Positions 14,864 through 19,330 of a DNA stretch of 19,330 nt are shown here, piece after piece (position 1 is the stretch's first letter; the number at the start of each line of letters is the position of its first letter). Made by a program: the position numbers and the translations under genes. Under the pieces are notes generated by a model, which saw only the letters and a list, made by a program, of their open reading frames with translations, searched no databases and had not been told where the DNA came from. The stretch lies in NCBI GenBank assembly GCA_003266065.1, contig MUZY01000107.1, positions 1 to 19,330 of the forward strand. The letters run 5' to 3'. Origin of the DNA: Methanosphaera sp. rholeuAM130. GTDB lineage: Archaea > Methanobacteriota > Methanobacteria > Methanobacteriales > Methanobacteriaceae.

Positions 14864-15514
14864 ATGAAATTCAAAAATAGTATAATTCTTGCATTAGATG
14901 TAGAAGATAAAAAAAATGCTTATAACATTATAGACAACATCATTGACTATCTGGATTGCATAAAAATAGGATACCCATTAACATTAGCTGAAGGACCTAC
15001 TATAATAAAATCAATCAAAGAAGAATATGATGTAAACATAATAGCCGACTTTAAGGTTGCAGACATAGACGCTACAAATGAAAAGATAGTGAGCACCACA
15101 CTTAACTGGGGAGCCGATGCAATAATAGTACACGGTTTTACAGGAGAAGATAGCGTGCTGGCATGTAAAAATGCCGCTGAAGAACTAAACAAGGAAATAT
15201 TCCTTCTAACAGAAATGTCACACCCCGGAGCAGATAAATTCCTAAAACCGGTATCGTTAGACATTGCACAGATGGGCGTGGATTTGGGAATAAAAAACTA
15301 TGTGGCACCTGCAACTAAAATAGACAGGCTTAAAAAAATAAGGGAAATAGTGGGAAAAGATGCTACCATCATCTCTCCAGGTGTTGGATTCCAAGGAGGA
15401 TCAGCTAAAGATACGTTGAAATATGCCGATGGAGCCATAGTTGGAAGAAGCATATATGCATCCGACAATCCAAAAGAAAGCTTAGAAGAAATCATAGCAT
15501 CTATCAAAGATTAA
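14864..15514 (+). CDS. pyrF: Orotidine 5'-phosphate decarboxylase
   Basis: Decarboxylates orotidine monophosphate to UMP, the last step of de novo UMP synthesis. The 216-residue length is normal for archaea. The TIM-barrel motifs are present: ALD (10-12), CIKIGYPL, the catalytic DFKVAD array (D62, K64, D67) with the next acidic residue, VHGFTG, TEMSHPGA, SPGVGFQGG and the phosphate-binding IVGRSIY. There is no ribosome binding site and a TATA-like box is about 29 bases away, so translation is probably leaderless. The last 33 bases overlap, tail to tail, the membrane protein gene on the other strand. It stands alone, with no other pyr gene adjacent. Confidence 0.97.
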   Translation: MKFKNSIILALDVEDKKNAYNIIDNIIDYLDCIKIGYPLTLAEGPTIIKSIKEEYDVNIIADFKVADIDATNEKIVSTTLNWGADAIIVHGFTGEDSVLACKNAAEELNKEIFLLTEMSHPGADKFLKPVSLDIAQMGVDLGIKNYVAPATKIDRLKKIREIVGKDATIISPGVGFQGGSAKDTLKYADGAIVGRSIYASDNPKESLEEIIASIKD

Positions 15515-16072
15515 ATCGGCAAATTCATATGCCAAATCAAATCCGTAAAAATACACAATCGTTAACGGACTGAAAAAATAGAAATTTGACAAGAAACCAC
15601 CGAATAATAACTTACATAAACCCAATAACGACAGCACAAATACCGTGACTTTAAGGGCATACCTATATTTAAAGAATTTATATAATAACCCCATGTCTGA
15701 TGAAAGTCCACCTGATTCTATTTCATCAGACCTATCATTACCCTTTTCATCAATAAATGCCGCAATTATACATAGCACTAAAGCATACCATGAAAAAGAT
15801 GGAAATCCAATAACTATCAACAATAATACAAATAAAATAGCGGACAATATATGGTTAACAGAGTCAACCTTACTGGCCAGTGCCGTAGCTATAAGTATGC
15901 TCAAAAAAATACATGATGCATCTCCACTTATTCTACAAACCAAAAGCGAAAATATTACACATAACACTCCGGTAAAGACAGCCAAATAAAGATTGTTTTT
16001 TTCATCCACCAATTCATCGGACAACTTCATGAAAAAACCGCATAACGAGTAACATATGAACTCAAATATCAT
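15482..16072 (-). CDS. Unrecognised integral membrane protein, partner gene of dys
   Basis: 196 residues; I do not recognise a named family. Hydrophobic segments at about 30-47, 52-66, 74-92, 94-107, 138-156 and 163-180 suggest five or six membrane helices. Two acidic clusters stand out: KLSDELVDE (16-24) and FIDEKGND (106-113). A segment with SGDASCIFLSILIATALASKVD lies between them. A polar loop (108-130) is rich in Asp, Glu and Ser. Repeated D-E motifs at membrane borders could bind cations, but that is speculation. I chose ATG 16070-16072, preceded by GAGTGAT at the dys stop; longer starts would lie within dys. The stop of dys is 4 bases upstream, so coupling is likely. Its last 11 codons overlap the 3' end of pyrF. 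Confidence 0.75.
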   Translation of the reverse strand: MIFEFICYSLCGFFMKLSDELVDEKNNLYLAVFTGVLCVIFSLLVCRISGDASCIFLSILIATALASKVDSVNHILSAILFVLLLIVIGFPSFSWYALVLCIIAAFIDEKGNDRSDEIESGGLSSDMGLLYKFFKYRYALKVTVFVLSLLGLCKLLFGGFLSNFYFFSPLTIVYFYGFDLAYEFADLIFDRCYDFF

Positions 16073-16076
16073 TAAA

Positions 16077-16997
16077 TCACTCACTAATTTTATCCAATGC
16101 ACCTGCAACAATCAATGGAAACAGTACCGTTGCATCTCCCACCACAGTAACCAGATTGGATCCGCATTTTGCCTTGGCCCATGATTTTGCCTCCTCAAGC
16201 GGTGCACCGCTAAGACTTCCGCCTTCACTTCTATCCAAGGTTATCTGTATACCTGCATCTATTCCTCCGGTTAAAATGTTTGATGCAAGAGTGTAATGTT
16301 TTGGAAGTCCTCCACCCAGCATGCATGCGGTTACACTCTTGGAATTATATACAAAATCGGACAAATCTGTCATGTCGGCTACTGCACTAAGTGTAAAATC
16401 GTTTTCCTGACAGTAAATCCATAACTGTAATCCAATCATGCAGTCGATTAATCCCGGTGCAAATATAGGCACATTCCTTTTGCTGGCGGTATGAATGATT
16501 GATTCATCATCATCAATCAACAAACCGATTTCGTATATGAAATCCTTTATTGATATTACATTATGTTTCTGATTTATCTTAGCGAATATTTTCTGAATTT
16601 CTTCTTCAAAAACTTCAAAGTCTTCAGATTTCGTGAATATATCTCCTATTCTGCCGATACCGCTTTCCTGTAATTTCTCATCATCCTGCTTAGTTCCCTG
16701 ATAATGTGATCCGCCGAAGGATTCTACCAAGTCATGAGTTAGATTAGCACCGCTGGATATTATCAAGTCAACATATCCCCTATCAATCAGATCACGAACT
16801 ACTTTTCGCAATCCCCCCGGTATCATCGGTCCTGCCAAACTTAAAAAAACCTTTGTATCCTCATTCTTGAAGGATTGAGCCAACAAATTTGTAGCCTGAG
16901 ATACTCTCTTAGCACCCAAAACCCCTGATTCATCCAATTGATTAATAAAATCAGATAATTTCATGTTTTCTTTAATTTCCAAATGTTTAACTTTCAT
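16077..16997 (-). CDS. dys: Deoxyhypusine synthase
   Basis: Transfers the aminobutyl group of spermidine (or a related polyamine) to a lysine of initiation factor aIF5A, the first step of hypusine formation. 306 residues, usual for archaea. NAD-binding and substrate segments are recognisable: SLAGPMIPGGLRKVV (53-67), SSGANLTHDLVESFGG (81-96), VPIFAPGLIDCMIG, ACMLGGGLPKHY, and the active-site region SGAPLEEAKSWAKAK. In it K275 corresponds to the lysine that carries the enzyme-imine intermediate. Some paralogues lack this lysine; here it is present, so a true synthase is favoured. ATG 16995-16997 with GGTGAT about 5 bases upstream. First gene of a two-gene unit with the membrane protein; a TATA-like stretch lies at about 17051-17063 on the minus strand. 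Confidence 0.94.
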   Translation of the reverse strand: MKVKHLEIKENMKLSDFINQLDESGVLGAKRVSQATNLLAQSFKNEDTKVFLSLAGPMIPGGLRKVVRDLIDRGYVDLIISSGANLTHDLVESFGGSHYQGTKQDDEKLQESGIGRIGDIFTKSEDFEVFEEEIQKIFAKINQKHNVISIKDFIYEIGLLIDDDESIIHTASKRNVPIFAPGLIDCMIGLQLWIYCQENDFTLSAVADMTDLSDFVYNSKSVTACMLGGGLPKHYTLASNILTGGIDAGIQITLDRSEGGSLSGAPLEEAKSWAKAKCGSNLVTVVGDATVLFPLIVAGALDKISE

Positions 16998-17077
16998 TAA
17001 ATCACCATGTTGAATAAATAGACTATTAACTAAAAAATTTCGATGAAAAAAAATAATTTAAAAAGAGATATTGTTTT

Positions 17078-17087
17078 AAAAAAAAAA
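17078..17087 (-). terminator. T10 terminator directly after the HTH-CBS regulator
   Basis: A10 on the plus strand, T10 in the transcript, begins immediately after the stop codon. It should separate the regulator from dys downstream. Confidence 0.55.
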
Positions 17088-17966
17088 TTATGAGATTACC
17101 AAACGCTTAAGGATATCTTTAAAAGATACAACACCAGTCATTTTACCATTATCATCAACCAATATCATTAATGATAGGTTATTATGATACATTATATTCA
17201 TTGCCCCCATTAATGATATGTCCTCTTTTGATGTGACTACATGAGAATCCATAAAACTTTTTGCGCGTATTTCAAATACCTTTTCAGATATCATCTTAAC
17301 TATGTCTTCGAACATTATAATTCCAAGGAGTTTATCATCTTGCACAACAGGTGCACCCTGAATATTCATTGAAATCAATAATTCCGCTACATCAGAAATA
17401 TTTGAATTCGGATCTATAGTTACAATATCTGTAGTTGCTATGTCTTTTACCTTTATATTAGGTACGCTTTGAATATTATCCGTTTTTAACAGTAACTCAT
17501 TGTCAACATCATCTCTTCCAACTATTGTACCGTTGACTGTTAGATTATTTACGGGTGTAGGACCTATCTTTATTACATCATCCAAATCCAATTGTTTAAT
17601 ATCTCCCAATACGGTAATTGTAGCTTCGCAGTCACCCGGCTTTAATATACTGTTGAATTCGATTTTATTTACTGATATATCGGATACTGCCTCCCCATTA
17701 ACATATATGGGTATGTGTATTTCACATGGATCGTCCTGAATGTTTAATGCGTGATATGCTTCCAAAGTAGGTTTATATCCACCCCTTGGACCAGGAACAC
17801 CCATTACCAATCCGAGACTACGTAATGATTGCATTTGATTTCTTATAGTTCCCGAGTTTCTTCCCATTAATTTTGCAATGCTTTCACATTTAACGGAAGT
17901 ACACTTGTTTGTCCGATATAAATTAATTAAACTCTGCAATATCTCTTTTTGTACTGAAGTTAACAT
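17088..17966 (-). CDS. HTH-CBS transcription regulator
   Basis: 292 residues with three parts. Residues 1-70 are a winged helix-turn-helix: VQKEILQSLINLYRT, SIAKLMGRNSGTIRNQMQSLRSLGLV and the wing PGPRGGYKPT (58-67). Residues ~80-170 form a beta-rich middle domain of unknown type. CBS1 (~175-228) and CBS2 (~238-290) form a Bateman module that commonly binds adenine nucleotides or S-adenosylmethionine. This matches the archaeal class of predicted regulators with C-terminal CBS domains. The start is ATG 17964-17966 because GAGGTAT (about 17974-17980) is 9 bases upstream; a TTG at 18006-18008 would add 14 residues without such a site. It is divergent from atwA and ends at a T10 terminator. Target genes are unknown; control of itself or the divergent gene is plausible. 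Confidence 0.88.
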   Translation of the reverse strand: MLTSVQKEILQSLINLYRTNKCTSVKCESIAKLMGRNSGTIRNQMQSLRSLGLVMGVPGPRGGYKPTLEAYHALNIQDDPCEIHIPIYVNGEAVSDISVNKIEFNSILKPGDCEATITVLGDIKQLDLDDVIKIGPTPVNNLTVNGTIVGRDDVDNELLLKTDNIQSVPNIKVKDIATTDIVTIDPNSNISDVAELLISMNIQGAPVVQDDKLLGIIMFEDIVKMISEKVFEIRAKSFMDSHVVTSKEDISLMGAMNIMYHNNLSLMILVDDNGKMTGVVSFKDILKRLVIS

Positions 17967-18278
17967 AGATTTTATACCTCTAATCAATAAATAGTAATTT
18001 ACGTCCAATAAGAAATAAATAATTTACTTTTTAATATATATCTATTATATATTGTTATCTTATAATAAATATGTTATGATAAATAATTACAAATTGCGGG
18101 TTAAACTATAATCAATAATATCTATTTGAATATGACTTAAACATTAATTGCATCTGGAAAAAAAGACGAACTATATTTAAATATATTATTAAGGAGCTAC
18201 ATATGTATAAATAATAAAAAGGTTTGAAAGTAATAAAACTAATTAAAGTTATATATAATAAAAAAACTGGTGTAAAAT
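17967..18278. other. Divergent promoter region between the HTH-CBS regulator and atwA
   Basis: 312 bases without a supportable gene. Towards atwA there are two TATA-like boxes: CTATATTTAAATATATT (18170-18186) and ATATATAATA (18251-18260). The first predicts a ~70-base leader; the second would start the transcript at the ATG. A three-codon frame (ATG TAT AAA TAA, 18203-18214) follows AAGGAG (18191-18196). Towards the regulator the sequence is AT-rich with several possible TATA boxes (about 18020-18060, minus strand). No clear operator palindrome was seen. Confidence 0.5.
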
Positions 18279-19330
18279 ATGAGTTTCATAGAAGTAAAAA
18301 ATGTTACAAAAAAATTCGATAACGAAGCAGTTCTCGATAATATCTCCTTCAATATAGAAGAAGGGGAAGTACTGGGTATTCTGGGAAGAAGTGGTTCCGG
18401 AAAATCCGTATTGTTAAACATGCTTCGTGGGATACCAGAATATGAACCTGACGAAGGTGAAGTATTCTACAACGTATCCGTCTGTCCACACTGCAAAAGA
18501 GTGGACGTACCTTCCAAAGTAGGAGAAACCTGTGGCTGTAAAAAAGCAAAACTGGAAGAAAAAAATATAAACCTATGGAAAAGTTCAAGAAGACAATTCT
18601 CAGAAGTCAAAAAACGAATATCCATCATGTTGCAAAGAACCTTCGCATTATATGAAGAGGATACCGTAATAGAAAATATAATGAAATCCTTTGAAAACCA
18701 AAGGGATGAAGATAACATAAATAAGGCAATTTCATTATTAAAAATGACACGTATGGAACATAGAATCACACACATTGCACGTGACTTGAGTGGTGGAGAA
18801 AAACAGAGAATCGTACTTGCAAGACAACTAGCAAAAAATCCTATGCTATTTTTAGCAGACGAACCAACTGGTACACTTGACCCTAAAACAGCAAAACTCC
18901 TACACGATGCATTATTAAGCGGAGTTAAAGATAAAAACATTACAATGATTATAAACTCACACTGGCCAGAAGTAATTGAAGACTTATCCGACAGAGTAAT
19001 ATGGTTAGAAGCAGGAAAAATAAAAGAAGAAGGAGATCCTGCAATCATCGTCAGCGAATTCGTAAAAGAAATACCACTTCCTAAAAAACACGAAGAATTC
19101 ACGACAGGCGGTCCTTTAATAGAGATGAAAGACTTGAAGAAATACTACTTCTCAGTATCAAGAGGAGTCGTAAAATCAGTAGATGGTGTAACCCTCACAA
19201 TAAACGAAGGAGAAATAGCAAGTATTGTAGGTTTAAGTGGTGCAGGAAAAACTACACTGTCCAAATTAATTGCAGGATTAGTTGAACCTAGTGACGGTGA
19301 AATAAAAATCAAACTTGGAGAAGAATGGAT
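18279..19330 (+). CDS. atwA: Methyl-coenzyme M reductase activation component A2, N-terminal part (cut by window edge)
   Basis: ATP-binding protein with two ABC domains, needed with ATP and reductant to activate methyl-coenzyme M reductase by reducing its nickel cofactor F430. The window holds 350 residues. First ABC domain: Walker A GRSGSGKS (36-43), signature LSGGE (170-174), Walker B LFLADEPTGTLD (190-201), switch region NSHWPE. Second domain: Walker A GLSGAGKTT (318-326), then cut. Between Walker A and the signature of domain 1 an insertion holds four cysteines, CPHC (69-72) and CGC (85-87), likely a metal site. There are no membrane segments, so it is a soluble ABC protein. ATG 18279-18281 with GGTG at 18269-18272. 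Alternative: another soluble twin-ABC protein, but the Cys insertion and twin layout favour A2. Confidence 0.88.
   Translation, partial: MSFIEVKNVTKKFDNEAVLDNISFNIEEGEVLGILGRSGSGKSVLLNMLRGIPEYEPDEGEVFYNVSVCPHCKRVDVPSKVGETCGCKKAKLEEKNINLWKSSRRQFSEVKKRISIMLQRTFALYEEDTVIENIMKSFENQRDEDNINKAISLLKMTRMEHRITHIARDLSGGEKQRIVLARQLAKNPMLFLADEPTGTLDPKTAKLLHDALLSGVKDKNITMIINSHWPEVIEDLSDRVIWLEAGKIKEEGDPAIIVSEFVKEIPLPKKHEEFTTGGPLIEMKDLKKYYFSVSRGVVKSVDGVTLTINEGEIASIVGLSGAGKTTLSKLIAGLVEPSDGEIKIKLGEEW

Noticed and set aside
18203..18214. Three-codon leader frame (ATG TAT AAA TAA) after AAGGAG before atwA
   Set aside because: The ribosome binding site is good, but a three-codon frame in AT-rich DNA is easily chance, and its promoter placement is uncertain.
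18239..19102. Minus-strand open frames opposite atwA
   Set aside because: The plus strand encodes complete Walker and signature motifs; the reverse frames are Ser/Phe-rich shadows.
1..19330. CRISPR array, mobile element, tRNA or rRNA gene
   Set aside because: I found no regularly spaced repeats, transposase or integrase motifs, tRNA-like cloverleaf with CCA region, or rRNA-like GC-rich stretch on reading both strands; a covariance-model search would be the decisive check.

Overview
The window comes from an AT-rich methanogenic archaeon, most likely of the order Methanobacteriales (Methanosphaera or Methanobrevibacter type; genus not certain). Support: a methyl-coenzyme M reductase activation ATPase (component A2), archaeal RNase Z, RfcS, deoxyhypusine synthase, NOG1-like GTPase, 2-phosphoglycerate kinase and an archaeal-style HTH-CBS regulator. 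Ribosome binding sites are of GGAGG/GGTGAT type, and TATA-like boxes lie in very AT-rich spacers. I see no rRNA, tRNA, CRISPR array, insertion sequence or phage gene. It is an ordinary, densely packed chromosomal region of 22 protein genes, two of them cut by the window edges.

Layout. 1-1899 (minus): operon rnz - SHOCT-domain protein - rfcS (cut). 2135-2977 (plus): nadC, behind a promoter carrying two AATAAC/GTTATT inverted repeats. 3303-3764 (plus): a small very acidic protein that I read as a histone fold with acidic tails and an extra helix. 3926-4861 (plus): a TDT/TehA-type membrane exporter, ending at a T-run/A-run that probably terminates transcription from both sides. 4892-6980 (minus): overlapping operon 2-phosphoglycerate kinase - ZPR1 zinc-finger protein - nitroreductase. 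7161-7823 (minus): Hsp20-type chaperone with an unusual acidic, Cys-containing N-terminal tail. 8276-11301 (minus): tldD - AMMECR1 - NOG1-like GTPase. 11587-14295 (minus): cobalt ECF transporter cbiM-cbiN-cbiQ-cbiO. 14864-15514 (plus): pyrF, probably leaderless, overlapping tail-to-tail with the last gene of a minus-strand pair, deoxyhypusine synthase plus an unrecognised membrane protein (15482-16997). 17088-17966 (minus): HTH-CBS transcription regulator, divergent from atwA (18279 to window end, plus).

Functionally the genes are mostly housekeeping: DNA clamp loading, tRNA 3' processing, NAD and pyrimidine synthesis, eIF5A hypusination, ribosome assembly and proteostasis. The methanogen-specific parts are cobalt uptake (corrinoid for methyl transfer), A2-dependent activation of methyl-CoM reductase, and the 2,3-bisphosphoglycerate branch. 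No complete new system is evident. The best leads are the acidic histone-fold protein, the apparent AUA start of RNase Z, the nadC operators, the acidic Hsp20 tail, and the unidentified SHOCT and membrane proteins.
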